In this document: one piece after another, positions 53,338 to 62,196 of the stretch
Position numbering within the stretch: the first letter of the stretch is position 1
Layout of the letters: each line of letters starts with the position of its first letter
Assembly: GCA_964235605.1 (NCBI GenBank)
Contig: CAXSCR010000001.1
Span: 201,332-265,331 of the forward strand
Length of the DNA stretch: 64,000 nt
Direction of reading: 5' to 3'
Origin: DATCRE01 sp964235605
GTDB lineage: Bacteria > Bacteroidota > Bacteroidia > Cytophagales > Cyclobacteriaceae
Made by a program: the position numbers and the translations under genes
Notes under the pieces: model-generated
Told to the model about the DNA's origin: nothing
Seen by the model: the letters and a program-made list of their open reading frames with translations, nothing else
The model's database searches: none

Positions 53338-53400
53338 ATGCCCTATGTAAGTTCATCTCAATTTGCACATCTGCACATTGACCATTGATAATTAACTAAG

Positions 53401-53496
53401 AAGTCGCATATCACCGACAAAAATTCAGAAGTCGGGATTCAAATTTCAATTCAACAAAATAGAAGAAGCTTTAAACGACCTACTCACTAAAATCTA
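53401..53496 (+). pseudogene. Detached SDR gene tail, copy 3
   Basis: Encodes SRISPTKIQKSGF... through NDLLTKI and stop. It shares two changes with copy 2 (Ala to Ser before GF; AAT to AAC) that the intact gene lacks. Confidence 0.85.
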
Positions 53497-53559
53497 GAGA
53501 TGCCCCCCTAGTCAGTTCAGCTCAATTTGCACATCTGCACATTGACCATTGATAATTAA

Positions 53560-55653
53560 CTAACTAATTCTGCTCCAGTTAATAGCACTCTTACGCATAG
53601 ACTCTATTTGAATCTTAATAACGGCGTTTTCACTCTTCAATAGATCAGGGTCATCATTTAATATTTCTATTGCGGTCTCTCGTGCTTCTTGTAAAATGTG
53701 TGTGTCCTTTCCAAGATCAGCAATGAGCAAATCCAATACACCACTTTGCTGTGTACCCATCAAATCGCCAGGGCCCCTAAGCTTTAGGTCAGTCTCTGCA
53801 ATTTCAAATCCATTATTGGTCCGTACCATGGTCTCTAACCGTACCTTAGAGTCTTGACCAAGTTTATAATCAGTCATTAAAATACAATATGACTGTTCTG
53901 CACCACGCCCTACGCGGCCGCGCAATTGATGCAGTTGTGACAATCCAAAACGCTCCGCATTTTCTATAATCATAACCGTTGCATTGGGCACATCAACACC
54001 AACCTCTATTACCGTTGTAGCGACCATAATACTTGTTTCACCTTTTACAAAGCGAGCCATTTCATAGTCCTTGGCTTGTGGCTTCATCTTGCCGTGCACA
54101 ATGCTAATGGCAACATCAGGAAATGCACGACAGACACTTTCATAGCCGTCCATTAAATGTTTAAGATCTAATTTTTCAGACTCGTCTATTAAGGGGTAAA
54201 CCATGTAAATCTGCCTGCCCAAACTTATTTGCTCTCTCATAAATTGATTTATGCGTAAGCGATGCGAATCAAAATTATGAATGGTCTTTATTGGCTTTCT
54301 GCCAGCGGGTAATTGATCTATTACGGATATATCAAGATCTCCATAAAGCGTCATGGCAAGCGTACGTGGAATAGGAGTAGCAGTCATAACTAACACATGT
54401 GGATGTGTATCTTTATTTTTCTCCCAAAGTTTAGAACGTTGTGCTACACCGAAACGATGTTGTTCGTCTATAATGGCTAAGCCTAGATTATTGAATTGAA
54501 CTTCTTCCTCCAACAACGCGTGCGTTCCGATTAGAATTTTTGTTTCACCATTTTGTAAGCCTTCATGAATTACTTTCCGTGCCGATTTTTTTACTGAACC
54601 CGTTAGCAAAGAAATTTGGATGCCCATTTCGTCTGAATATTTCTTTAGGCTTTTATAATGCTGCTGCGCTAGAATCTCTGTTGGGGCCATGAGTGTAGCC
54701 TGTGCACCACTTCCAATGGCAATTAGTATACACACGAATCCAACAATAGTTTTACCGCTGCCCACATCGCCTTGTAACAACCTGTTCATCTGCTTTCCAT
54801 TCTTAAAATCAGAATAGATTTCTTTTATCACGCGCTTTTGAGCTTCCGTAAGTTGAAACGGTAGATGATCATTATAGAATTTTGTTAGCAGGCTGGCATT
54901 ATTGAATACTTGCCCTCTATACTTTTCTTGTCTTACGAGTTTGAGCTTTAAAAGGCGGAGCTGAATGTAAAACAGTTCCTCGAACTTTAAACGTTGCTGC
55001 GCCTTAGACAACAATTCAATTCCTTGCGGGAAATGGATGTTGATCATGGCTTCTTTTTTTGAAATGAATTTTTTCTGAGATAAGATCTTTTCAGGAAGTG
55101 TCTCTCTGAATCTATCTTTAGCCAGCACCAATAATTCTTGCTGCAGTTTTAATAGCACCTTATTATCGAATTGACGCGCTTTGAGTTTTTCTGTTAACGG
55201 GTAGACTGGTTGAAGAAAATTACCTTTTTCATTCTGCGTTGTAAGCGGCTCTAATTCAGGATGGGCTATACTATATTTACTTCCGAATCGATTTGGTTTA
55301 CCAAACACTACGAGATCAAGTCCCGGTTTAATTTTATCACTTACCCAACTAATACCCTGAAACCAGACTAATTCAATAGTTCCAATACCATCTGTAAATT
55401 GTGCTACTAATCTTTTCTTCGCTCCGTCACCAATAAGCTCCTTCTTCACAATCTTACCCTTAATTTGCACGAAGGGCATTTCTTCATTTATTTCATTGAT
55501 AAAATAAAATTTTGTGCGATCTTCATAGCGAAAAGGATAATACTGGATAAGGTCTCCAAACGTAAAAACATTTAGTTCTTTGTTAAGCATGAGAGCTCGC
55601 TGGGGCCCTACACCTTTTAGATATTCAATGGGAGTAACAAAAAAACCTGTCAT
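53560..55653 (-). CDS. recG: ATP-dependent DNA helicase RecG
   Basis: Reverses stalled replication forks and branch-migrates Holliday junctions; cytosolic, 697 residues, normal length. N-terminal wedge (OB) domain, about 1-190 (TPIEYLKGVGPQRALMLNKEL; FGDLIQYYPFRYEDRT); helicase motif I GDVGSGKT (294-301), motif II DEQH (396-399), motif III MTATPIPRTLAMT, and motifs V-VI GVDVPNATVMIIENAERFGLSQLHQLRGRVGRG; C-terminal TRG-like segment. The TAG stop lies within the last repeat module of the 53071-53562 array. Confidence 0.97.
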   Translation of the reverse strand: MTGFFVTPIEYLKGVGPQRALMLNKELNVFTFGDLIQYYPFRYEDRTKFYFINEINEEMPFVQIKGKIVKKELIGDGAKKRLVAQFTDGIGTIELVWFQGISWVSDKIKPGLDLVVFGKPNRFGSKYSIAHPELEPLTTQNEKGNFLQPVYPLTEKLKARQFDNKVLLKLQQELLVLAKDRFRETLPEKILSQKKFISKKEAMINIHFPQGIELLSKAQQRLKFEELFYIQLRLLKLKLVRQEKYRGQVFNNASLLTKFYNDHLPFQLTEAQKRVIKEIYSDFKNGKQMNRLLQGDVGSGKTIVGFVCILIAIGSGAQATLMAPTEILAQQHYKSLKKYSDEMGIQISLLTGSVKKSARKVIHEGLQNGETKILIGTHALLEEEVQFNNLGLAIIDEQHRFGVAQRSKLWEKNKDTHPHVLVMTATPIPRTLAMTLYGDLDISVIDQLPAGRKPIKTIHNFDSHRLRINQFMREQISLGRQIYMVYPLIDESEKLDLKHLMDGYESVCRAFPDVAISIVHGKMKPQAKDYEMARFVKGETSIMVATTVIEVGVDVPNATVMIIENAERFGLSQLHQLRGRVGRGAEQSYCILMTDYKLGQDSKVRLETMVRTNNGFEIAETDLKLRGPGDLMGTQQSGVLDLLIADLGKDTHILQEARETAIEILNDDPDLLKSENAVIKIQIESMRKSAINWSRIS

Positions 55654-55785
55654 TGTATGCTTTTATCTATTTGAGAAGCTTAGTAACGGCGTTATATTGA
55701 AATTAGAATTAATTTAAAACTAACTTGTAAGGTATATAATGAAGGTTACAGAAAGTGAGATCATGTAAAAAGGGTGTTTTTAATT

Positions 55786-56064
55786 ATGATGGTAAAATCT
55801 AAGATTTATAAAGGTATTGAGTATGTGCAAATTTCCGAATTGCCAGCAGAGCAGCAAGAGATCTTGACACAGAGTATCGTAAAAAAAAATTTAATAATAA
55901 AAATACTTATCAATGGTAAACTGGTGTCTGATTGTTTACAATTCAGGGACTATAGCTTATGGTATGAAAGTGTTTTTAAAGCAACAGCAATACTTGAAGA
56001 GGTAGCTGCCAAAAACATGGCGAAGATAATGGGTTCACAGAAACTTGTTTTAAAAGAGAACTAA
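55786..56064 (+). CDS. Small hypothetical protein
   Basis: 92 residues, not recognised. It is soluble, with charged ends, and reads like a real protein: KIYKGIEYVQISELPAEQQEILTQSI, then KILINGKLVSDCLQFRDYSLWYESVF, then a helical C-terminus (ATAILEEVAAKNMAKIMG). No metal or catalytic motif. The ATG at 55786 (or the next codon) is preferred to the upstream GTG. Its TAA overlaps the stop codon of the convergent VOC gene, which shares 4 bp with it. Confidence 0.6.
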   Translation: MMVKSKIYKGIEYVQISELPAEQQEILTQSIVKKNLIIKILINGKLVSDCLQFRDYSLWYESVFKATAILEEVAAKNMAKIMGSQKLVLKEN

Positions 56065-56447
56065 TCCCAGATTCCTTCTGGTACAATTTCCAATACATTG
56101 CCTGCAGGATCTTCGAAATAAAATGACTCCTGTCTATTTTTCCACAATACCGTATCGGTAATTTTTATTCCTTTCAGAATTATATCTGATTTTATTTTTT
56201 CATAATCTGACCGCCTAACTTCGAAAGCAAAATGCTGCTTCCCTCCGCCGTAATGAGCCGGTGGGCTCTGCTTATTTTTTGAATTATCTGGATTGAAAAA
56301 AAGTAGAACAGAACTGCCTGCTCTAAAGAAAACGTGTTTCTTCTCTACATAACTGATAACAGATAAATCAAGCAGGTTATGATAGAAGGTATAATGGTTT
56401 AGATCATGAACGTAAAGACATGTTTCTTTTATTCTTAGAAATTCCAT
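56061..56447 (-). CDS. VOC-superfamily (glyoxalase/bleomycin resistance-like) protein
   Basis: Small metal-binding protein of 128 residues with two beta-alpha-beta-beta-beta units. RIKETCLYVHDLNHYTFYHNLL opens the first; KQHFAFEVRRSDYEKIKSDIILKGI and SFYFEDPAGNVLEIVPEG form the second, with possible metal ligands His (QHFAFEV) and Glu (LEIVPEG). FYFEDPAGN is typical of FosA/FosB and glyoxalase-like dioxygenase families. No substrate can be given. Confidence 0.82.
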   Translation of the reverse strand: MEFLRIKETCLYVHDLNHYTFYHNLLDLSVISYVEKKHVFFRAGSSVLLFFNPDNSKNKQSPPAHYGGGKQHFAFEVRRSDYEKIKSDIILKGIKITDTVLWKNRQESFYFEDPAGNVLEIVPEGIWD

Positions 56448-56495
56448 ATCAATATCAATCGGTTTACTTATATCACATCATTGTTATAGGTTTAA

Positions 56496-56530
56496 AACAT
56501 AAAACCCCGCATGAAGCGGGGTTTTATGTT
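56496..56530. terminator. Strong intrinsic terminator of the 56557-57309 gene
   Basis: Perfect 15-bp stem (AACATAAAACCCCGC and its complement) with a 5-nt loop, flanked by T- and A-runs; it can act on both strands. It lies 26 bp past the minus-strand stop codon at 56557. Confidence 0.9.
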
Positions 56531-56556
56531 TTTTATTTAGGTTCAAGTAGGTTCCT

Positions 56557-57309
56557 TTAAGCAGTAGCAGCTGAGGTAGAGGCTTCTTCGTATTTCTGAG
56601 CTACTCTCAACGTTACAATCTTTTTAGCTTTAAATCCACAATATCCGCATAGATAATGTTTTAACAGCTCACCTTCTTCTGCAGGTGATGCAATCTTTAC
56701 AATTTCTTCTTTTACAACTTTGAAAGTTTGGTAATTACATTCAGGACATTGAATAGCATGCAAATGCCCGAAATACTTTTCAATTTTTACGTACCCTGTT
56801 TCTTCGTCTTTCCAAACATCATAATCAATAGAGAACACATGCTCTTCAGCTTGCATACCCTCATCTAGATAGGCATCTTCTTCTTGCTCACTTAACAGTT
56901 TCATTTCCTTGCCAGTTTTAGGAGAAACTCTTGGTTTATAACGTAAAACTTTAAGGCGTTTTTCAATGTAGAATGGGTAATAAAACTTCAATAAAGTTTT
57001 CAGAATTAAAGCCGCTATCATACCCATAGAAAAGGTTACAAATCCGCGTACAAAAAACCATATTGGAGTGAGCTCGATTATATTTGAATTCGCATAAAAG
57101 CATGATCCGATGATAATAACGATGGATGCAATCCAAAGTGATTTAATCTCCATACGATTAATATAATCGTACTTAGCTTTTGCGTCATTTGTAATCGCAA
57201 GTTTAATAAAGTGTAAGATCACAATAATAAGACCTACTACCCAAAGGGCAATAGCGATCTTTTGAGCCATTCCATTCCATGATGCGTATTGTGTAGAAAT
57301 TTGATCCAT
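56557..57309 (-). CDS. Membrane protein with C-terminal zinc ribbon, unknown function
   Basis: 250 residues. Three or four helices in the first half (about 15-40 IAIALWVVGLIIVILHFIKLA; 54-70; 77-105) and a cytosolic C-terminal region with IQCPECNYQTFKVV and HYLCGYCGFKAKK, two CxxC pairs that would bind one zinc. I do not recognise a named family. It is monocistronic: a strong terminator follows and a TATATTTG box precedes it. A signalling or quality-control role is possible but not shown. Confidence 0.72.
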   Translation of the reverse strand: MDQISTQYASWNGMAQKIAIALWVVGLIIVILHFIKLAITNDAKAKYDYINRMEIKSLWIASIVIIIGSCFYANSNIIELTPIWFFVRGFVTFSMGMIAALILKTLLKFYYPFYIEKRLKVLRYKPRVSPKTGKEMKLLSEQEEDAYLDEGMQAEEHVFSIDYDVWKDEETGYVKIEKYFGHLHAIQCPECNYQTFKVVKEEIVKIASPAEEGELLKHYLCGYCGFKAKKIVTLRVAQKYEEASTSAATA

Positions 57310-57342
57310 ATGTTATGCGTTGGTTTTAATTTCCTGTGTTAA

Positions 57343-57350
57343 CAAATATA
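57343..57350 (-). promoter_or_regulatory. Putative -7 box of the 57309 gene
   Basis: TATATTTG on the minus strand, 33 bp before the ATG. Confidence 0.4.
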
Positions 57351-57483
57351 AAATCCTGTTTGTATTAAACCTAACGGTAGATTTTATATGCAATTCAATT
57401 ATGATACAATTTAACACTGTTTTTATAAAAACGGCAAAAAAGTGAAGGCTTTATGAAAGGTAGAATTTAGATGCAGCCCGAGC

Positions 57484-58245
57484 TTAAAAACACTTTTCAG
57501 CGAATGACTTAATAATCTGACTCGTTTCCGCAGGGTTTTCGAACATTCCCATATGTGCAACTCCTTTAAGGACATGTACTTCCGGATTGAATGCTAATGA
57601 AGACTGTTCTAATATAGTTTCAACAGGGATTCCTGCGTCCTTTTCCCCAGATAAAAATAGAATCGGGTTTTTAAATGTTTTCAGTACAGATGTAAGATCT
57701 GGTCTTTCTCTCATGGCAAGCGTATAACCCTTAACCGATTGTGCAGTAGATTGTATTGCAATATCTCTAACCTTATCTATATCGGGATTATTTGGGTTAA
57801 CAAAAAGGGGGGAAATAAAATTAGATGTAAAAGAGTTGACCCCGTTCTTATCAATAAATTCAATCACTTTCGTTCGTGATTGTTTTTTCTCCTCAGTATC
57901 GGCATAGGCGGTAGAGTGGAATAATCCAAACCCCGAGAATTCTCTAGCATACTTTTCAATCAAGTTTAAAACAACGTAACCACCCATCGAATGTCCTATA
58001 ATAACACAATCGACGATTTTATTTTCGGAAAGACATTCATGAATTTCCTGAGCAACATCAGATATGGTAAAAGGCGTCCGTAACAAAGGGCTATTACCAA
58101 AACCAGGCAAATCAATTGTTACAACTTTAAAATCTTCTGCTAGTAAATCGCTGAAATGATCCCAAACTTTAGAATTCATTGGGAAACCGTGGAGAAGAAC
58201 CAGCGGGTTTCCTTTTCCTTTAGCGCGAAGGTTTAACTTAGACAT
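57484..58245 (-). CDS. Alpha/beta-hydrolase
   Basis: Serine hydrolase of 253 residues, soluble. Oxyanion-side LVLLHGFPMNSKVWD; nucleophile serine in IIGHSMGGYVVL; acid LFLSGEKDAGIP; catalytic histidine GVAHMGMFENP. Similar to MhpC/BioH-like and esterase members, substrate unknown. It overlaps the 3' end of dxs by 8 bp and is translated after it. Confidence 0.9.
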   Translation of the reverse strand: MSKLNLRAKGKGNPLVLLHGFPMNSKVWDHFSDLLAEDFKVVTIDLPGFGNSPLLRTPFTISDVAQEIHECLSENKIVDCVIIGHSMGGYVVLNLIEKYAREFSGFGLFHSTAYADTEEKKQSRTKVIEFIDKNGVNSFTSNFISPLFVNPNNPDIDKVRDIAIQSTAQSVKGYTLAMRERPDLTSVLKTFKNPILFLSGEKDAGIPVETILEQSSLAFNPEVHVLKGVAHMGMFENPAETSQIIKSFAEKCF

Positions 58246-60163
58246 TTTTGGAAACCGGCTTTAACATACTGATTACGACTTTCATTATTCCTTCTGTATC
58301 GAATCCGCATTCATGATATAGTTCACTTTGTTCGCCATGTTCTATAATGCTATCAGGAATACCCATTCTTTTTACTTCAGCGCTATAATTATGATCTGAC
58401 ATGAATTCAAGTATGGCGCTGCCAAAGCCGCCCTGTATACATCCGTCTTCTACGGTAATAATCTTTTTATACTTTGAAAAAATTTCATGTAGCAAGGCAA
58501 CGTCAAGAGGCTTAGCAAAACGCATGTCATAATGTGCTATACTAAAATTTTTCTTTGATAGTTGCTCGCAAGCTTCTACGGCATAATTACCAATGTGGCC
58601 AAGGGTAAGAATGGCGAGGTCATCCCCAGCTTTTAATTTTCGGGCAGAGCCAACTTTAATTTCTTGCATAGCGGTACGCCAGTGCGGCATCACACCCTTA
58701 CCTCTTGGGTAACGAATTGAAAAAGCTTGGCCTTCACGTGGAAGTTGAGAAGTATACATGAGGTTACGGAGCTCAGACTCATTCATAGGAGCAGACACAA
58801 TCATGTTAGGAATGCAACGTAAATACGCAATGTCATAAGCACCGTGATGGGTAGCGCCATCAGCCCCTGCAAAACCTGCCCTGTCAAGACAAAAATTTAC
58901 AGCTAGATTTTGAATACAAACGTCATGGATAACCTGGTCATAAGCACGTTGCATAAACGAACTGTAGATGTTACAATACGGAATAAGTCCTTGTGTAGCG
59001 AGCCCGGCAGAGAACGTTACTGCATGTTGTTCGGCAATACCCACATCAAAAGCACGATCGGGCATCTCCTTCATCATAATATTCATGGAAGAGCCTGAAG
59101 GCATGGCGGGCGTTATGCCTACAATCTTATCATTGTTCCGCGCTAATTCTACCAGCGTATGTCCAAAAACATCTTGATACTTTGGTGACTGTGGCTGGTC
59201 ATATATCTTTTTGAAGATCTCACCACTTATTTTGTCAAATGCGCCTGGAGAGTGCCAAGTTGTAGCGTTTCCCTTTTCAGCAGGAATGTATCCTTTACCC
59301 TTAACGGTGATACAATGAAGTATTTTAGGGCCTTTAATATTTTTTAGATCGTTCAGAATTGTGACTAAGTGATTGACGTCATGACCATCAACCGGCCCAA
59401 AATACCGCAGATTAAGCGATTCAAAGAAATTACTCTGACTTAGTATCGTAGACTTAATGCCATTCTCTATCTTGGATGCTATTTCTTGCGCCGTTTTTCC
59501 AAAGGCTGAAAGTTTGCCAAGCATCTTCCAAATATCATCTCTAAGTTTATTGTAAGTGCGTGATGTTGTAATATCTGTAAGATAATCTTTAAGCGCGCCA
59601 ACGTTAGGATCGATCGCCATGCAGTTGTCATTCAATATAATGAGAATATTGCTGTCTGATACCCCGGCGTGATTCATACCTTCAAAAGCCATTCCGGCAG
59701 TAAGCGCACCATCGCCGATTACGGCAATGTGCTGCTTATCATCATGCTTTAAATATTTTGATGCAACTGCCATCCCCAGTGCCGCTGAAACAGAAGTCGA
59801 TGAATGACCAACGCCAAAAGTATCATAAGCACTCTCTGCTCTTTTCGGAAACCCTGATAGTCCGCCATAAACGCGGTTTGTATAAAACTCCGCTCTCCTT
59901 CCGGTAATAATTTTATGACCGTAAGCCTGGTGGCCTACATCCCATACTAACTGATCATAAGGTGTATTAAAAACATAGTGTAGGGCTACTGTAAGCTCTA
60001 CAACGCCTAAACTGGCGCTAAAATGACCGCCGTACACAGACACATTATCTATAATAAAGTGTCTTAATTCATCACACAGTTGCACCAATGCTGCCTGATC
60101 TAATTTTTTTAGATCATCGGGATTATTGACTTTGGCCAGCAGTTTCCCTGGTGTTATAAGCAT
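58238..60163 (-). CDS. dxs: 1-deoxy-D-xylulose-5-phosphate synthase
   Basis: TPP enzyme joining pyruvate and glyceraldehyde-3-phosphate, first step of the MEP isoprenoid pathway; 641 residues. VDLHYVFNTPYD-like region, WDVGHQAYGHKIITGR, TPP-binding GDGALTAGMAFEGMNHAG with NDNCMAIDPNVG, HCITVKGKGYIPAEK, GIAEQHAVTFSAGLA, RAGFAGADGATHHGAYD and the C-terminal transketolase domain. Isoprenoids from this route would serve the undecaprenyl carrier of the polysaccharide locus and menaquinone. A TAAATTTG box at 60255-60248 may drive it. Confidence 0.97.
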   Translation of the reverse strand: MLITPGKLLAKVNNPDDLKKLDQAALVQLCDELRHFIIDNVSVYGGHFSASLGVVELTVALHYVFNTPYDQLVWDVGHQAYGHKIITGRRAEFYTNRVYGGLSGFPKRAESAYDTFGVGHSSTSVSAALGMAVASKYLKHDDKQHIAVIGDGALTAGMAFEGMNHAGVSDSNILIILNDNCMAIDPNVGALKDYLTDITTSRTYNKLRDDIWKMLGKLSAFGKTAQEIASKIENGIKSTILSQSNFFESLNLRYFGPVDGHDVNHLVTILNDLKNIKGPKILHCITVKGKGYIPAEKGNATTWHSPGAFDKISGEIFKKIYDQPQSPKYQDVFGHTLVELARNNDKIVGITPAMPSGSSMNIMMKEMPDRAFDVGIAEQHAVTFSAGLATQGLIPYCNIYSSFMQRAYDQVIHDVCIQNLAVNFCLDRAGFAGADGATHHGAYDIAYLRCIPNMIVSAPMNESELRNLMYTSQLPREGQAFSIRYPRGKGVMPHWRTAMQEIKVGSARKLKAGDDLAILTLGHIGNYAVEACEQLSKKNFSIAHYDMRFAKPLDVALLHEIFSKYKKIITVEDGCIQGGFGSAILEFMSDHNYSAEVKRMGIPDSIIEHGEQSELYHECGFDTEGIMKVVISMLKPVSKNV

Positions 60164-60247
60164 TTTCGCTATGTCTGAATTTGTAACTATCTAACAATGA
60201 ATGAACATAGTGTTTTAACACCTTCTTTCAGCCCTTATATAAAGATA

Positions 60248-60302
60248 CAAATTTAGTTATTTCTACCATGCTAAGGTTTTTGATGGATTATAAATAAATT
60301 TG
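60248..60302. promoter_or_regulatory. Divergent -7 boxes of dxs and scpA
   Basis: TAAATTTG occurs on both strands: minus at 60255-60248 (dxs, leader about 75 nt) and plus at 60295-60302 (scpA, ATG 9 bp later). No -33 element at the right distance was found. Confidence 0.4.
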
Positions 60303-60310
60303 TAACTGCT

Positions 60311-61081
60311 ATGATGGAACAACAGAACTTTGAGATAAAACTCCCCCTCTTTGAAGGCCCTTTTGACCTTCTTTTATTCTTTATAGAAAGAGATGAACTA
60401 GATATATATGATATTCCCATTTCAAAGATTACAAGTGATTTTTTGGAGTATGTTCATCATTTGGAGCATTTCAACATTGAAGTAGCTAGCGAATTTATTT
60501 TAGTTGCTGCTACGTTAATGCGCATTAAATCAAAGATGTTGCTCCCTAGACCACAGTTAGATGAGAAAGGCAACGAAATTGATCCACGTGAAGAACTGAT
60601 CAGACATCTTCTTGAATACAAAAAATATAAATCAGTTGTAGACACATTCCATAAAATGGAGGAAACTCAACTGATGAAAGAAAAGCGGGGCAATCTCGTA
60701 AAAGAATTGAGGGTACTTGCTGAGAGTGGCAATGTGGAAGCCGAACTTCAAGATGTCGACCTTTTTAAATTAATGGCGGTCTTTGAAAAAGTGTTGAAAC
60801 GTTTTGAAGCTGAAAAAAACAAACCAGTTCATCATGTTATTCAGTACCCCTATACAGTTGAAGCACAAAGAAAATATTTAATAGAAGAGCTTACAAAAAA
60901 ATCGAAATTATCATTTGCTGAAATTCTTGAAACCTATCCTACACGCATTGGACTTATTTTTAATTTTCTTGCCGTGTTGGATATGCTTGCTTTACAATTG
61001 CTAACCATCCACGTAGGCGAGGGTTTTAATAACTTTTGGATTACAAAATTTGAAACCGCAGAAGTTGCTAATGTGGTTTAA
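60311..61081 (+). CDS. scpA: Segregation and condensation protein A
   Basis: Kleisin subunit that bridges SMC arms in chromosome condensation, 256 residues. N-terminal IKLPLFEGPFDLLLFFIERDELDIYDIPISKITSDFLEYV binds the SMC head; VASEFILVAATLMRIKSKMLLPR is the second family block; C-terminal helices with FNFLAVLDMLALQLLT. scpB is not adjacent. Either of two ATG codons (60311, 60314) can be the start; a TAAATTTG box ends just before. The stop is 3 bp from a repeat array. Confidence 0.95.
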   Translation: MMEQQNFEIKLPLFEGPFDLLLFFIERDELDIYDIPISKITSDFLEYVHHLEHFNIEVASEFILVAATLMRIKSKMLLPRPQLDEKGNEIDPREELIRHLLEYKKYKSVVDTFHKMEETQLMKEKRGNLVKELRVLAESGNVEAELQDVDLFKLMAVFEKVLKRFEAEKNKPVHHVIQYPYTVEAQRKYLIEELTKKSKLSFAEILETYPTRIGLIFNFLAVLDMLALQLLTIHVGEGFNNFWITKFETAEVANVV

Positions 61082-61083
61082 TT

Positions 61084-61101
61084 GGCATTAGGCATTAGGT
61101 T
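61084..61101. repeat. Short 7-bp array, GGCATTA family
   Basis: Two exact GGCATTA units and a degenerate third, 3 bp after the scpA stop. A reverse-complement version (TAGTGCCCACTGC) lies by the convergent gene's stop (about 61143-61155). Confidence 0.6.
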
Positions 61102-61159
61102 GAATTTGTAAACGAATTAAATCAGTCACCTACATCACACCTAGTGCCCACTGCTTGAT

Positions 61160-62155
61160 TTACGGTATTTTAAACTCAGCCTTAAATCCTTTGTATTGAT
61201 TTTTCAGTGCTTGCTCCCAGCTCGGGTCGGCATCCCATTTGGTTCCAAAAAAAACATTGCCAGAGTCAATGTGCTTGAAATAGAACTTATATACGAAAGT
61301 TTCGGGAGCAATATTCTTTATTTGTGTTTGTCCGTCATCAGCAAATATAACTGAGGCTACTGTACTTTCTGGTTTACTTGTGTCATAGCCAAGTAGTTTC
61401 TTAGCGACAGAACACCGCGTATGCACATAACACAGTACATAAAGTGATCCTTTTTTTCTAAGCTCTTGCTCAGATGTACCAGGTTCAGTTAACTTATATT
61501 TGAATGGATAAGTGCTAAATGTTGTTTCCAATACTTTATCCATGACATCATTGCCGGTTTTTGGAATGGCCAATTCATCAACCTTCATGTCAATGGCAAA
61601 AAACTCTGCCCTTCTGCCTTGTATTGCATTAATAGAAATATTAGTTTCCGGATAGTCGTTGATAAGCATGTTCTGTCTTTTCATTCCTCCACCGGCAGCA
61701 CGATAAAGGTTGAGGAGTAATTCATCCAGTGAGGTATGCTCACCGATCCATGCATATTGATTCTCTTCTACTAGTGATGATTTCGTGTTAAATGTGGTTA
61801 TAAACATTTTATAACCTTTATCACCTTTTTGTAAAAACACGAGATTAGAGACATCACGTTTATTAAGGTAGGCGGTAAAAGCAACCTTTACATCTCTACC
61901 TGCCAAAAGTTCATCTGTTTCAAAATACATGATAGCGTCTATACCCGTCTTCTGAAAAGAAAGCTGAATTTTTTCCAGCTCTTTATCGGGCATTATAAAC
62001 GAATAGAAAACTGCAGTTCTAGTGTTGAGTAATTTTTCTGGTAAAGATTCCGTTGGCTTTAACCGATCAAGAAACATTTTCTCATCATCAGAAATCTGGG
62101 CGATACTTTTGGAAAGGATAAAGAGTATGAAGATAGCAGTAAGAAGTGACCTCAC
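61160..62155 (-). CDS. Secreted protein of unknown function
   Basis: 331 residues, no recognised family. With the GTG at 62155 as start, a clean signal peptide appears (RSLLTAIFILFILSKSIAQ), which is why it is preferred to the TTG at 62200 that would add 15 residues and overlap the Rieske gene by 4 bp. The mature protein has mixed alpha/beta character, with motifs such as LNTRTAVFYSFIMPDKELEKIQ and VLCYVHTRCSVAKKLLGYDTSK. No cysteine lipobox. Probably periplasmic or outer-membrane associated. Confidence 0.7.
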   Translation of the reverse strand: MRSLLTAIFILFILSKSIAQISDDEKMFLDRLKPTESLPEKLLNTRTAVFYSFIMPDKELEKIQLSFQKTGIDAIMYFETDELLAGRDVKVAFTAYLNKRDVSNLVFLQKGDKGYKMFITTFNTKSSLVEENQYAWIGEHTSLDELLLNLYRAAGGGMKRQNMLINDYPETNISINAIQGRRAEFFAIDMKVDELAIPKTGNDVMDKVLETTFSTYPFKYKLTEPGTSEQELRKKGSLYVLCYVHTRCSVAKKLLGYDTSKPESTVASVIFADDGQTQIKNIAPETFVYKFYFKHIDSGNVFFGTKWDADPSWEQALKNQYKGFKAEFKIP

Positions 62156-62196
62156 ATTAATAATTTTTATAAAAACGAAAATAGAACGAATGTATT

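Larger units (their letters stand above)
53071..53562 (+). repeat. Three tandem copies of a gene-tail unit (162-168 bp)
   Basis: Unit 1 begins inside the SDR gene (53071), unit 2 at 53239, unit 3 at 53401. Each has the last ~32 codons of the gene, its TAG stop, a short spacer and a TGCACAT/TTGATAATTAA module. Copies 2 and 3 keep the frame with no indel or early stop, differing from the gene at about 6 and 8 positions. The third copy runs into the recG stop codon. Confidence 0.95.
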
